A stretch of DNA of 64,000 nt from Bacillota bacterium (GCA_023460035.1 JAEWRN010000019.1:56211-120210); one strand, 5' to 3'; counted from the first letter of the stretch, positions 33,391-41,953 are shown. Made by a program: numbers and translations. Notes: generated by a model not told the origin, from the sequence alone.

Positions 33391-34317
33391 TTACCCCTTT
33401 GCCGGGTGGTTTGCAAGGATGCACACCCACCCGTTGTCGCGCCGGATTTCGCGCACGGCAAGCCCTGCCGCGCGGATGGCCTGCGCCACTTCGTCCTCGC
33501 GCTCGTCGATAATGCCGCTGGCAATAAAGGTGCCGTTTGGCGCCAGCAGCGCAGGGATTTGCGGGGCAAGCTGTTTGATGGCGTTTGCCACAATGTTGGC
33601 GGTGATGAGGTCGTACTGCCCCGACGCCTTGTCGGACAGATCGCCGATTTCGACGACAAACCGGTCGCTGACGCCGTTGAGCGCCGCGTTTTCGCCCGCT
33701 GTGCGCACGCACATGGGGTCAATGTCCACCCCTTCGGCCTTGGCGGCGCCCAGCAGCAGTGCCGCAATGGCCAAAATGCCGCTGCCGGTGCCGATGTCAA
33801 GCAGGCGCTCGCCGCCCTGCACCAGCTCGTCCAACGCCACAAGGCACAGCGCGGTCGTTTCGTGCGTGCCGGTGCCAAAGGCCATGCCGGGGTCCAGCCG
33901 CAACACGGCGCGCCCCGGCTCGTCGATGCTCTCCCAGCTGGGGCAGATGGCAAGCCGCCTGCCCAGTGTCATCGCATGGTAAAAGGCTTTCCACCCGTTT
34001 TCCCAGTCGGCTTCCTCAATGCCCTGTACCTCCACCGTGCCCGCCACCTCGGCGGCAAGCAGGCGCTGGTGCAGCAGGTCCACCACCTCGGCAAGGTTTT
34101 GCTCCGGCGAAAGGTAAAGGTGAATGGCAACGATGTTGCGGTCCTTTTGCAGCAGGTCCTCTTCAATCAAATCCACATGCGCGATGGCCTGCACCTGTGC
34201 CTCTAAGTCAGAATAATCCTCAATATAAATGCCGCCGCCCGACACGCCGGTCGCAATGGCTTCGGCGGTGTCCGCGTCTTTTTTGGGCACGGTGATTTTA
34301 ATGTCTTTCCACTCCAT
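33391..34317 (-). CDS. prmA: Ribosomal protein L11 methyltransferase
   Basis: It methylates ribosomal protein L11 using S-adenosylmethionine. The 308 residues have an N-terminal substrate-recognition domain (MEWKDIKITVPKKDADTAEA). A class I SAM-binding core follows, with GMAFGTGTHETTALCL, LLDIGTGSGILAIAALLLG and DLITANIVANAI. A GGAGAAG ribosome site precedes the ATG. The upstream gene is malic enzyme, 11 bases away. Confidence 0.96.
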   Translation of the reverse strand: MEWKDIKITVPKKDADTAEAIATGVSGGGIYIEDYSDLEAQVQAIAHVDLIEEDLLQKDRNIVAIHLYLSPEQNLAEVVDLLHQRLLAAEVAGTVEVQGIEEADWENGWKAFYHAMTLGRRLAICPSWESIDEPGRAVLRLDPGMAFGTGTHETTALCLVALDELVQGGERLLDIGTGSGILAIAALLLGAAKAEGVDIDPMCVRTAGENAALNGVSDRFVVEIGDLSDKASGQYDLITANIVANAIKQLAPQIPALLAPNGTFIASGIIDEREDEVAQAIRAAGLAVREIRRDNGWVCILANHPAKG

Positions 34318-34328
34318 AGGCTTCTCCT

Positions 34329-35513
34329 TTAAATGCGGTTGATGCCAAGGCGCACCGCTTCGTCGGCGACGGCCTTTGCCACAATGTCGGCCACCCCGCG
34401 GTCAAACGGCGAGGGCAGCACCTTTTCGGCACAAAGCTGGTCTGGGGCCACCGCCGCGGCAATGCCGCGGGCCGCCGCCTCTTTCATGCTGTCGGTAATG
34501 CGCGGCGCGCGCACGGCAAGCGCCCCTTTAAACACGCCGGGGAACGCGAGAATGTTGTTGACCTGATTGGCAAAATCGCTGCGGCCGGTGCCCACAATGG
34601 CGGCGCCGCCGCGCTTTGCTTCGTCGGGGAAAATTTCCGGCGTGGGGTTTGCCATGGGGAACAGGATGGGCTGTGGCGCCATGGTGGCCACCATTTCGGC
34701 CGTCACCAGCCCGGGGCGCGAAACGCCGATAAACACATCGGCCCCGCGCATCGCATCGGCAAGGGTGCCGGTGCGGCGCGACAAATTGGTCACCTTGGCC
34801 ATTTCGGCCTGCACCGGGTTTGCAAACGGCGCGCCGTCGTACAAAATGCCCTCGCGGTCCACCAGTGTCACCCGGCCAAGGCCCATTTGCAGCACCAGCC
34901 GGGCAATCGAAATACCGGCGGCCCCCGCACCGTTGATGACGATCTCCACCGCGCCCTCCGGCTTGCCCACCACTTTTAATGCGTTCAGCAGTGCCGCACA
35001 CAGCACAATGGCCGTGCCGTGCTGGTCGTCGTGAAATACCGGGATATCGCAGACCTCTTGCAGCCGCCGCTCAATTTCAAAGCAGCGCGGGGCCGCAATG
35101 TCCTCTAAATTGATACCGCCAAAGCTTTTGGAAATCAGTTGCACCGTGCGCACAATCTCGTCCGGGTCTTTTGAATCCACGCAGATGGGAAACGCGTCGA
35201 TGCCGCCGAACTCTTTAAACAGCACGCATTTGCCCTCCATCACCGGCATGCCCGCCGCGGGGCCGATGTCGCCAAGGCCCAGCACCGCGGTGCCGTCGGT
35301 GATAACTGCCACCAGGTTGCCGCGCCGGGTGTAGGTATAGCTCAGCGTTTCGTCCCGCTCTATTTCGCGGCAGGGCTCTGCCACACCGGGGGTGTAGGCG
35401 AGCGAAAGGTCGGCCGCGTCCCGCAGGGGCACCCGGCTGTCCACCTCTATTTTGCCGCCCCACTCTTTGTGGGCGGCCAGCGCCGCGGCGCGCAGCTGTT
35501 CGTTTTGTTGCAT
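34329..35513 (-). CDS. NAD(P)-dependent malic enzyme
   Basis: It decarboxylates malate to pyruvate. The 394 residues are the short bacterial type without a phosphotransacetylase tail. Motifs: SLAYTPGVAEPCREIE, TDGTAVLGLGDIGPAAGMPVMEGK, FPICVDSKDPDEIV, the metal region VFHDDQHGTAIV, the Rossmann motif INGAGAAGISIARLV and the C-terminal FPMANPTPEIFPDE. It has its own promoter at 35581-35609 and is followed within 11 bases by prmA, so it leads this operon. Cofactor preference cannot be told. Confidence 0.94.
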   Translation of the reverse strand: MQQNEQLRAAALAAHKEWGGKIEVDSRVPLRDAADLSLAYTPGVAEPCREIERDETLSYTYTRRGNLVAVITDGTAVLGLGDIGPAAGMPVMEGKCVLFKEFGGIDAFPICVDSKDPDEIVRTVQLISKSFGGINLEDIAAPRCFEIERRLQEVCDIPVFHDDQHGTAIVLCAALLNALKVVGKPEGAVEIVINGAGAAGISIARLVLQMGLGRVTLVDREGILYDGAPFANPVQAEMAKVTNLSRRTGTLADAMRGADVFIGVSRPGLVTAEMVATMAPQPILFPMANPTPEIFPDEAKRGGAAIVGTGRSDFANQVNNILAFPGVFKGALAVRAPRITDSMKEAAARGIAAAVAPDQLCAEKVLPSPFDRGVADIVAKAVADEAVRLGINRI

Positions 35514-35580
35514 CTGTCTTCATCCTTTCAGCCCCCGGCCCCGCCGGTGCAAACCCCGTTTTTGTTTCACTAGCGACCCT

Positions 35581-35609
35581 ATTATAACAAACCGCGCCGC
35601 CGCTGCAAA
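35581..35609 (-). promoter_or_regulatory. Promoter of malic enzyme-prmA-rsmE
   Basis: On the minus strand TTTGCA (35609-35604), a 17-base spacer and a consensus TATAAT (35586-35581) lie about 70 bases before the malic enzyme start. Confidence 0.65.
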
Positions 35610-35742
35610 GCGGTTGCGGGGCAAAACGTGCCAAAAAAGCGGGATACCGTGCTATTTTTGCCCCGCAAAACAGCTTGCGCAGGTGCCGGTGCCCCCCATT
35701 TTGCGCTTGCCCCTGCCTGCTTATGCCGGCGGGCCGCAAACG

Positions 35743-35779
35743 CACAAAAGCCGCCCGCCCCTTGCAATAGACGGGCGGC
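35743..35779 (-). terminator. Second hairpin downstream of dnaJ
   Basis: The 8-bp arms GCCGCCCG (minus 35779-35772) and CGGGCGGC (35757-35750) are followed by UUUUGUG. It acts in tandem with the dnaJ terminator, perhaps as a backup. Confidence 0.6.
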
Positions 35780-35800
35780 GGCGCAAAATTATCCTCAATA

Positions 35801-35839
35801 CAAAAAGGTGCCGCGGCGTTTTTAACCACCGCGGCACCT
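35801..35839 (-). terminator. Terminator of the hrcA-grpE-dnaK-dnaJ operon
   Basis: Perfect 11-bp arms (35829-35839 and 35806-35816, AGGTGCCGCGG) with a 12-base loop are followed by UUUUUGU on the minus strand, 6 bases after the dnaJ stop. Confidence 0.88.
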
Positions 35840-35844
35840 GTAAA

Positions 35845-37011
35845 TCAGGTCGTGCCAAACATCTCTTTCAAGGTCTTAAAAAAGCCCTTGCGCTGTTCGT
35901 AGTTTTCGTCTTTCAACGTCTCTTCAAACTTTTTCAGCGCGTCGCGCTGGGTGCGGTTCAGCCGCTTTGGCACCTCCACATTGACCCGCACGTACTGGTC
36001 GCCGCGGCCCTTGCCATTGAGGTACTGGATGCCCTTGCTTTTCAGCCGGAACACCGTGCCGCTTTGTGTGCCCTCCGGCACCGTGTACTCCACCTTGCCG
36101 TCAATGGTGGGCACCACAATCTCGGCCCCCACCGTCGCCTGCGAATAGGTGATGGGCACCGTGACCCACACGTCGTACTTATCGCGCTCAAACAGCGCGT
36201 CGGCGCGCACCGAAATCAGCACGATCACATCGCCCGCGGGCCCGCCGTTCAGCCCCTTGTCGCCAAGGCCGCGCATCGCAAGGCTTTGGTCGTCGTCGAT
36301 ACCTGCGGGGATGTTGACCTCCAGCTTTTTGCTGCTGTTCACCCGGCCGGTGCCGGAGCACTTGCGGCAGGGGGTCTTGATGATTTTGCCGCGCCCACCG
36401 CAGCGCTGGCAGGGCCGCTGGCTTTGCATCACGCCAAACGGGGTGCGGGTCTGGGTGGTCACCGTGCCGCTGCCGTTGCAGTCCGGGCAGGTTTCGGGGC
36501 TGGTGCCCTTGGCCGCGCCGCTGCCCTCACACTCGGGGCAGGTGTCCTGGTGGTTGACCGTGATGGTCTTTTTACAGCCGTGCGCCGCCTCCATAAACGA
36601 CAGCGTTACCGACACGCGGATGTCCGCGCCGCGCCGCGCCGCATTGGCCCCGGCCGAACGGCCCCGGCTGCCAAAGCCGCCAAAACCGCCAAACATGTTG
36701 CCCAAAATATCGCCGAGGTCGATGTCCCCGTCGAAGCCCGAAAACCCGCCAAAGCCGCCTTGCCCGCCCGCACCGTAGTTCGGGTCTACGCCCGCGTGGC
36801 CAAACTGGTCGTACCGCGCGCGCTTATTGGCATCGCTTAATATTTCGTAAGCTTCGTTCACCTCTTTGAACTTCTCCTCGGCTTCCTTGTCGCCGGGGTG
36901 CAGATCAGGGTGATACTTTTTGGCCTGCTTGCGGTATGCCTTTTTAATTTCGTCCTCCGAAGCGCCTTTGGCAATGCCCAGCACCTCGTAGTAGTCGCGT
37001 TTATCCGCCAA
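35845..37011 (-). CDS. dnaJ: Chaperone DnaJ (Hsp40)
   Basis: It is the co-chaperone that delivers unfolded proteins to DnaK and stimulates its ATPase. The 388 residues contain a J domain (DYYEVLGIAKGASEDEIKKA, with YRKQAKKYHPDLHPGD carrying HPD). A Gly/Phe-rich linker (GGQGGFGGFSGFDG...GGFGGFGSRG), four CxxCxGxG zinc motifs (CPECEGSG, CPDCNGSG, CQRCGGRG, CRKCSGTG) and the C-terminal substrate domains follow. It is the last gene of the heat-shock operon, separated from dnaK by a structured spacer. Confidence 0.98.
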   Translation of the reverse strand: MADKRDYYEVLGIAKGASEDEIKKAYRKQAKKYHPDLHPGDKEAEEKFKEVNEAYEILSDANKRARYDQFGHAGVDPNYGAGGQGGFGGFSGFDGDIDLGDILGNMFGGFGGFGSRGRSAGANAARRGADIRVSVTLSFMEAAHGCKKTITVNHQDTCPECEGSGAAKGTSPETCPDCNGSGTVTTQTRTPFGVMQSQRPCQRCGGRGKIIKTPCRKCSGTGRVNSSKKLEVNIPAGIDDDQSLAMRGLGDKGLNGGPAGDVIVLISVRADALFERDKYDVWVTVPITYSQATVGAEIVVPTIDGKVEYTVPEGTQSGTVFRLKSKGIQYLNGKGRGDQYVRVNVEVPKRLNRTQRDALKKFEETLKDENYEQRKGFFKTLKEMFGTT

Positions 37012-37080
37012 TGAAAGTCACCTTACCTTATCTTCGCATCCGCCGATACCCGGCAGGAACGCTGGATGAAACCCCACAAA

Positions 37081-37152
37081 ACCGACAGGGGCATACGGCG
37101 GCATCTTGGCCGCCGCAGCGCGTTTTGCAGTCTGGTGCAAAACCCTGTCGGT
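37081..37152 (-). ncRNA. Three-way-junction RNA fold in the dnaK-dnaJ spacer
   Basis: On the minus strand a perfect 10-bp stem (ACCGACAGGG, 37152-37143, with CCCUGUCGGU, 37090-37081) encloses two hairpins. One is UUUUGCA-CCAGAC-UGCAAAA (7 bp, 6-base loop); the other is CGGCGGC-CAAGAU-GCCGCCG (7 bp, 6-base loop). UUUUGUG follows. It could be a complex terminator or attenuator, an mRNA-processing element, or a small structured RNA. I do not recognise a known class. Confidence 0.6.
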
Positions 37153-37162
37153 CGGGGGCACA

Positions 37163-37189
37163 ACCTTTGCGGGGGCTAGCCCCGCAAAA
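37163..37189 (-). promoter_or_regulatory. Hairpin just after dnaK
   Basis: The stem CUUUUGCGGGG/CCCCCGCAAAGG with a short CUAG-centred loop lies 9 bases after the dnaK stop and has no U run. It probably protects the dnaK mRNA 3' end or acts with the adjacent three-way fold to lower dnaJ expression (inference). Confidence 0.55.
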
Positions 37190-37197
37190 GCGTGTGT

Positions 37198-39051
37198 TTA
37201 CTTATTGTCGTCCACTTCGCGGTAATCGGCATCCACAACGCCGTCGTCGTTTGCCTTGCCCGCGTCGCCCGACGCATTGGCAGCACCCTCGGCGCCCTGT
37301 GCGCTTTGTGCCTGCTGGGCAGCCTCGCTGTAAACGCGCTGGCTCATTTCGCCAACCGCTTTTTCCAGTGCTTCACTTTTTGCCTTGATGGCCTCGGTGT
37401 CGCTGCCCTTCAGCGCCTCTTTCAGCGCGTCCTTGGCATCGGTGATGGCCTTTTTCTCGGCGTCATTCATCTTGTCGCCCATGTCCGCCAGGGTTTTTTC
37501 GGTCTGGTAGACCATCGAATCCGCCGCGTTGCGGGTCTCGACTTCTTCCTTGCGCTTTTTGTCCTCGCCGGCATACTGCTCGGCCTCTTTCACGGCCTTG
37601 TCGATATCGTCCTTGCTCATGTTGCTGGACGCGGTGATTGTGATGCTCTGCTCTTTGCCGGTGCCAAGGTCCTTGGCCGAAACGTGCACGATGCCATTGG
37701 CGTCAAGGTCAAACGTGACTTCGATCTGCGGCACGCCGCGCGGTGCTGCGGGGATACCGTCGAGGTGGAAGGTACCCAGAGACTTGTTGTCCTTTGCAAA
37801 TTCGCGCTCGCCCTGTAATACGTTTACTTCTACGCTGGGCTGGTTGTCGGCCGCAGTCGAGAAAATCTGGCTCTTTTTGGTGGGGATGGTGGTGTTGCGC
37901 TCAATGATTTTGGTGCACACGCCGCCGTAGGTCTCGATGCCCAGCGAAAGCGGGGTGACGTCCAGCAGCAGGATGCCCTGCACGTCGCCGCCCAGCACGC
38001 CGCCCTGAATGGCAGCGCCAACCGCGACGCATTCGTCCGGGTTGATGCCCTTAAACGGGTCTTTGCCCATGAACTTCTTTACCGCGTCCTGCACGGCGGG
38101 GATACGGGTAGAACCGCCCACCAGCAGTACCTTGCTGAGGTCCGACGGGGAGAGGCCTGCGTCTTTCAGCGCCTGGCGGGTGGGGCCCATGGTCTTTTCA
38201 ACCAGCTGTGCGGTCAGCTCGTCGAACTTCGCGCGGGTCAGCGTGGTGTCAAGGTGCTTCGGGCCGGTGGCGTCTGCCGTGATGAACGGCAGGTTGATGG
38301 CGGTTGAAGCAACGCCCGACAGTTCGATTTTTGCTTTTTCAGCGGCTTCTTTCAGGCGCTGCGCGGCCATTTTGTCCTTGCGCAGGTCAATGCCGTTCTC
38401 TTTTTGAAACTCGTCTGCAAGGTAGTCGATGACGCGCTGGTCAAAGTCGTCGCCGCCAAGGCGGGTGTCGCCGGCAGTCGCCAGCACTTCGGTCACGCCG
38501 TCGCCCATCTCGATGATCGACACGTCAAACGTGCCACCGCCAAGGTCGTATACCAGAATTTTCTGGTCGTTCTCTTTGTCGATGCCGTATGCCAGCGAAG
38601 CGGCGGTCGGCTCGTTGATGATGCGCTTGACATCGAGGCCGGCAATGGCGCCGGCGTCTTTGGTTGCCTGGCGCTGTGCGTCGTTGAAGTAGGCCGGCAC
38701 GGTGATGACCGCTTCGGTCACCTTTTCGCCCAGGTACGATTCGGCGTCGGCTTTCAGCTTGGCCAGAATCATGGCTGAAATTTCTTGCGGGGTGTAGGTT
38801 TTGCCGTCGATGTTCACTTTATAATCGGTGCCCATTTCGCGCTTGATGGACGAAATGGTGCGCTCCGGGTTGGTGATGGCCTGACGTTTTGCGACCTGGC
38901 CCACCATGCGCTCGCCGGTTTTTGAAAACGCGACGACCGACGGAGTGGTGCGTGCGCCCTCTGCGTTTGCGATAACGACCGGCTCGCCGCCTTCCATCAC
39001 GGCGACACAAGAGTTCGTTGTGCCAAGGTCAATACCGATAATCTTTCCCAT
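37198..39051 (-). CDS. dnaK: Chaperone DnaK (Hsp70)
   Basis: It is the ATP-driven folding chaperone. The 617 residues begin MGKIIGIDLGTTNSCVAVME with the phosphate-1 motif. The phosphate-2 motif ILVYDLGGGTFDVSII, the adenosine motif VLLVGGSTRIPAVQ, the linker LLLDVTPLSLGIET and the substrate-binding domain start are all normal. The C-terminal lid ends in an Ala/Gly-rich tail DDGVVDADYREVDDNK, close to the typical EEVDDK end. It lies 134 bases after grpE, under HrcA/CIRCE control. Confidence 0.99.
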   Translation of the reverse strand: MGKIIGIDLGTTNSCVAVMEGGEPVVIANAEGARTTPSVVAFSKTGERMVGQVAKRQAITNPERTISSIKREMGTDYKVNIDGKTYTPQEISAMILAKLKADAESYLGEKVTEAVITVPAYFNDAQRQATKDAGAIAGLDVKRIINEPTAASLAYGIDKENDQKILVYDLGGGTFDVSIIEMGDGVTEVLATAGDTRLGGDDFDQRVIDYLADEFQKENGIDLRKDKMAAQRLKEAAEKAKIELSGVASTAINLPFITADATGPKHLDTTLTRAKFDELTAQLVEKTMGPTRQALKDAGLSPSDLSKVLLVGGSTRIPAVQDAVKKFMGKDPFKGINPDECVAVGAAIQGGVLGGDVQGILLLDVTPLSLGIETYGGVCTKIIERNTTIPTKKSQIFSTAADNQPSVEVNVLQGEREFAKDNKSLGTFHLDGIPAAPRGVPQIEVTFDLDANGIVHVSAKDLGTGKEQSITITASSNMSKDDIDKAVKEAEQYAGEDKKRKEEVETRNAADSMVYQTEKTLADMGDKMNDAEKKAITDAKDALKEALKGSDTEAIKAKSEALEKAVGEMSQRVYSEAAQQAQSAQGAEGAANASGDAGKANDDGVVDADYREVDDNK

Positions 39052-39185
39052 ACTCTATCTCTCCTTTAATGCAAAAACTGCGTTGTGTTGTTTCAATTTA
39101 AAGTGTTGTCGGCTTTTGTGTTTCAAAAACAGGCCCGCCGGCGGGGTGATCTATGTCAACGGCCGTTGGCCGAAAGACGTTGGGG

Positions 39186-39806
39186 CTATTCTGCCACGGC
39201 CACCGTGGCGTGCCGGACGACCTTGTCGCCCAGCTTGTAGCCCTTTTGCAGCACCTGTAGTACGGTGCCGCTTTCCACACCTTCCGGCGCGGGCTGTTGC
39301 AGTACGGCGCTGTGCATCTCCGGGTCAAACGGCTTGTTCAGCGCGTCAATCTCTTCAATGCCAAGCTTGCTCATGGCCTCGGTCCACTTGGCGAGCGTCA
39401 TTTCAACGCCCTTTTTAAAGTTTTCATCCTCTGTCGGGGCCGCGGCGGCCATTTCCAGCGCGTCTGCCACCGGCAGCAGCTGGGTGACCGCAAAGGTCAG
39501 CCCGTTGTTAAAAACCATATCTTTTTCGCGTGAAGTGCGCTTGCGGTAATTATCGTATTCTGCGGCGGTGCGCATCAAGGTATCCTTTGCACCCGCAAGG
39601 TCCTTCTCCGCGTCGGTGAGTTTCTTTTTCATGCCACCCAGTTCTTTTTCCAGTGCGGCAAGGGCTTTGCGCTCTTTTTTATCCGCCTTTTTGTCGGTGG
39701 TTTCCTCACCGGGGGTCTCGGCCTGCGGGCAACCTTCTTCGTCGGCTGTCTGCTGCAGGGGCTCTTCTTCACTGCCCGGTGCGGTGTTCTTTTCGTTTTC
39801 TGCCAT
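39186..39806 (-). CDS. grpE: Nucleotide exchange factor GrpE
   Basis: It releases ADP from DnaK. The 206 residues have a low-complexity acidic N-terminus (about residues 1-50), a long coiled coil (ALAALEKELGGMKKKLTDAE) with the family segment RTAAEYDNYRKRTSREK, and a C-terminal beta domain ending in GTVLQVLQKGYKLGDKVVRH. It follows hrcA by 7 bases in the CIRCE operon. Length and order are typical for Firmicutes. Confidence 0.97.
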   Translation of the reverse strand: MAENEKNTAPGSEEEPLQQTADEEGCPQAETPGEETTDKKADKKERKALAALEKELGGMKKKLTDAEKDLAGAKDTLMRTAAEYDNYRKRTSREKDMVFNNGLTFAVTQLLPVADALEMAAAAPTEDENFKKGVEMTLAKWTEAMSKLGIEEIDALNKPFDPEMHSAVLQQPAPEGVESGTVLQVLQKGYKLGDKVVRHATVAVAE

Positions 39807-39813
39807 GGGTCTG

Positions 39814-40845
39814 CTACTCCTCCTTGCCGGCGCCCGTCATTGCCTGACAAAGCTTTGCCGAAAAATATTCCAGTGTTGGTATGACTTTCGTGTATTCCAT
39901 GCGCGAGGGGCCCATCAGTGCGATGGCCCCGGTCAGCCCGCCGCCTGCAAGGTAGCGTTTTGCTGCCAGCGCGACCCCCGGCAGGCGGTAGCCGGGCATG
40001 TCGTCACCCAATAGCACCATAGGCTTGTCGTTTTTGGGTGAAATCAGCCGTTGCAGCTCGTCCTGCCGGTTCAGCAGGTCCAGGCAGCCGCGCAGGTTTG
40101 GCTCCATTTCGGGGTACGAAAGCAGGTTTTGCTCGCCCTCCACATAAACCTTGCCGCGCCCTGCGCCCTGCAGCAGCCGCACCGCGGCCACCATCAGCGG
40201 CCAGCAGTTTTTGTCTTCGCCCATCTCGGCCCAAAGCTCCTGCTTTAACAGCTCGTCCACATCGTCGCGCGCCACAAAGCGCAGCCGGCGGTTGATGCAG
40301 GCGGCCGCCTGTTCCACCTGCTCGGTGGTCAGCGGCTTTTGGGTAAGGGCCACGCGGGTGGCCACCCCGCCCACTGAGTTGACGCTCAGCACCGCGGCAC
40401 TGCACCGCCCCACCTGCACAACGTGGAAATAGGCGACCTTCACATCGTCGCTTTTGGGGGTGGTTGCCACCGCGGTAAACCCGGTCAGGTGCGCCAGCTC
40501 TTTTGCGGCGGCCTTGGCAAGCCGCTCGGGGTCGTAGTCAAACCCCTCAAACGCCTCGTCAATCTGCCGGCGCAGCGCGGCGGGCAGCCGTGGCTGGCGC
40601 TCTCCCGCACCCATCAGGTTTTCAATGTAATAGCGGTACCCCTCCATGCTGGGCACCCGCCCCGCACTGGTGTGGGGTTGCTCCAGCAGGCCAAGCTTTG
40701 TGAGGGCGGCCATCTCGTTTCGCAGTGTGGCGGAGGATACTGCCATATCGAAATAGCGGCGCAGCAAATTAGAACCAACCGGCTCGCCATCATTTGCATA
40801 AAGTGAAACGATTGCCGAGAGTACCCGTTGTTTTCGTTCGTCCAT
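39814..40845 (-). CDS. hrcA: Heat-inducible transcription repressor HrcA
   Basis: It binds the CIRCE element and represses the operon until heat stress titrates the chaperones. The start MDERKQRVLSAIVSLYAND gives 343 residues. A winged helix (EPVGSNLLRRYFDMAVSSAT, LRNEMAALTKLGLLEQPHTS) is followed by AGRVPSMEGYRYYIENLM, a GAF-like domain (FTAVATTPKSDDVKV) and the C-terminal GLTGAIALMGPSRMEYTKVI. It is the first gene of the operon and so represses itself. Confidence 0.98.
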   Translation of the reverse strand: MDERKQRVLSAIVSLYANDGEPVGSNLLRRYFDMAVSSATLRNEMAALTKLGLLEQPHTSAGRVPSMEGYRYYIENLMGAGERQPRLPAALRRQIDEAFEGFDYDPERLAKAAAKELAHLTGFTAVATTPKSDDVKVAYFHVVQVGRCSAAVLSVNSVGGVATRVALTQKPLTTEQVEQAAACINRRLRFVARDDVDELLKQELWAEMGEDKNCWPLMVAAVRLLQGAGRGKVYVEGEQNLLSYPEMEPNLRGCLDLLNRQDELQRLISPKNDKPMVLLGDDMPGYRLPGVALAAKRYLAGGGLTGAIALMGPSRMEYTKVIPTLEYFSAKLCQAMTGAGKEE

Positions 40846-40876
40846 TGCTGCCTTCACGCCCCTTCTGCTTTTTGTT

Positions 40877-40903
40877 TTAGCACTCTATTGCATTGAGTGC
40901 TAA
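40877..40903 (-). promoter_or_regulatory. CIRCE operator
   Basis: TTAGCACTC (40877-40885), nine bases and GAGTGCTAA (40895-40903) form a perfect CIRCE inverted repeat, the HrcA binding site, 32 bases before the hrcA start. Confidence 0.98.
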
Positions 40904-40907
40904 ATCT

Positions 40908-40935
40908 ATTCTACATCAAATTACCCGGTTGTCAA
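40908..40935 (-). promoter_or_regulatory. Sigma-A promoter of the hrcA operon
   Basis: On the minus strand TTGACA (40935-40930), 16 bases and TAGAAT (40913-40908) sit just upstream of CIRCE, so HrcA would cover the transcription start. Confidence 0.88.
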
Positions 40936-41000
40936 GAACCAACCGAAAATATTTTTATTTTTTTACAAATTAGACACAAGTGCCCGCCCGCAGGCGCGCA

Positions 41001-41046
41001 AGGGCCTCCGCCGTGCCAAACCGGTACGGCGGAGGCCCTGTTGTTT
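41001..41046. terminator. Strong hairpin between hrcA promoter and flavin reductase
   Basis: Perfect 14-bp arms (41001-41014 and 41026-41039) surround an 11-base loop. A T-rich GTTGTTTT follows on the plus strand. The minus strand lacks a U run, yet the hairpin lies 19 bases after the flavin reductase stop and may still end that transcript. Confidence 0.65.
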
Positions 41047-41057
41047 TGTGCGTTGTG

Positions 41058-41666
41058 TCAGCGTTTGTCCGGTGCGGGGCCGTGGTGCGGGGCGTGCGGC
41101 TTTTTGGGCTTTTTGCGCACCGAAAACCCAAAGCTGCCCACCTTGGCGCCCAGCGCAAAATATTCGCCGTGCGCATAGGCCAGCAGCCCGGCACGGTCAA
41201 GGTGCAGCCGCCCGGCGTCGTCCACCAGCTTTTCATCCACATCCACCGCCACAATGTCGGCAAGAAACATCTCGTGGCTGCCCAGCGGCACGGTGTCAAA
41301 CACGCGGCATTCCAGGCACAGCGGGCATTCGTCAATCAGCGGGGCCGCCACCTTGTCAGCGGGGGCCGCCGTCAACCCCGCCAGTGCAAACTTGTCCACC
41401 GCCGCGCCGGTTTTGCAGCCGCATAAATCCACCGCGCGCACCAGCGATGCCGGGGGCAGGTTGATGACAAACTCACCTGTCTCTTTTAAAATGGGGTACG
41501 AATGGCGGGTTGGGCGCACCGAAATATAGGTGCGGGGCGGTTTTGTGTTCAGCGTGCCCGCCCAGGCCACCGTTAACACGGCCGGGGCCGCCAGTGTGCC
41601 GCAGCTGACGAGGGTGGGCGGCACCGGTGCCAGCAGTGCGCCGGGGTTCCATGCGATTTTGCTCAT
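41058..41666 (-). CDS. Flavin reductase-like FMN-binding protein
   Basis: The 202 residues have the split-barrel flavin reductase-like plan: an N-terminal LVSCGTLAAPAVLTVAWAGT, then PPRTYISVRPTRHSYPILKE and FVINLPPASLVRAVDLCGCKTG, where FMN contacts are expected. The core ends in SHEMFLADIVAVDVDEKLVD. The basic proline/histidine tail is not conserved. It probably binds FMN and transfers electrons, with the partner unknown. It is monocistronic, with a palindrome over its promoter region. Confidence 0.88.
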   Translation of the reverse strand: MSKIAWNPGALLAPVPPTLVSCGTLAAPAVLTVAWAGTLNTKPPRTYISVRPTRHSYPILKETGEFVINLPPASLVRAVDLCGCKTGAAVDKFALAGLTAAPADKVAAPLIDECPLCLECRVFDTVPLGSHEMFLADIVAVDVDEKLVDDAGRLHLDRAGLLAYAHGEYFALGAKVGSFGFSVRKKPKKPHAPHHGPAPDKR

Positions 41667-41710
41667 CTGTCTTTCTCCTTTGGGCCGCGGGGTGCGGTTT
41701 GCGGTTCTTT

Positions 41711-41730
41711 ATTATAGTATATTGTACTAT
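41711..41730 (-). promoter_or_regulatory. Promoter -10 and overlapping palindrome before the flavin reductase
   Basis: A minus-strand TATAAT (41716-41711) overlaps the inverted repeat ATAGTA-TATTG-TACTAT (41714-41730), which could bind a dimeric repressor. No good -35 box was seen. Confidence 0.45.
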
Positions 41731-41841
41731 GCCTGCGGCGCGCCGCACAAGGGGCGCGCGGGCGGGGGCACACACCGCCCCATAAACAGCACGCAAAAGG
41801 TCATAAATTTTACTTTTTCAGCTTTCTCTTTGCCCCGCACA

Positions 41842-41850
41842 TGGTATAAT
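41842..41850 (+). promoter_or_regulatory. Extended -10 promoter of the beta-galactosidase gene
   Basis: TGGTATAAT is a consensus extended -10 about 100 bases before the ATG at 41954. The -35 is poor, as is common for extended -10 promoters. Confidence 0.6.
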
Positions 41851-41953
41851 AGCAAAAAAAGGGTCTGCCGCACAGCCCCGCGCCGCGGCAATGCCCCCGC
41901 GCACAGTAATTTTGCCCGGTGTTCGCCGGGTTATGTGAAAGGAGCCCCTGCTC

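Larger units (their letters stand above)
35514..35844. other. Intergenic region between dnaJ and malic enzyme
   Basis: The 331-base gap holds the malic enzyme promoter near 35581-35609 and the two tandem minus-strand terminators at 35743-35779 and 35801-35839 that follow dnaJ. I see no credible coding frame. Confidence 0.7.

Noticed and set aside
32842..34206. 454-codon open frame opposite rsmE and prmA
   Set aside because: It overlaps two well-identified genes in antisense, and its composition is low-complexity and His/Gln/Arg-rich.
35452..36840. 462-codon open frame opposite dnaJ and the malic enzyme start
   Set aside because: It is antisense to dnaJ, shows no domain, and crosses the dnaJ terminators and the malic enzyme promoter.
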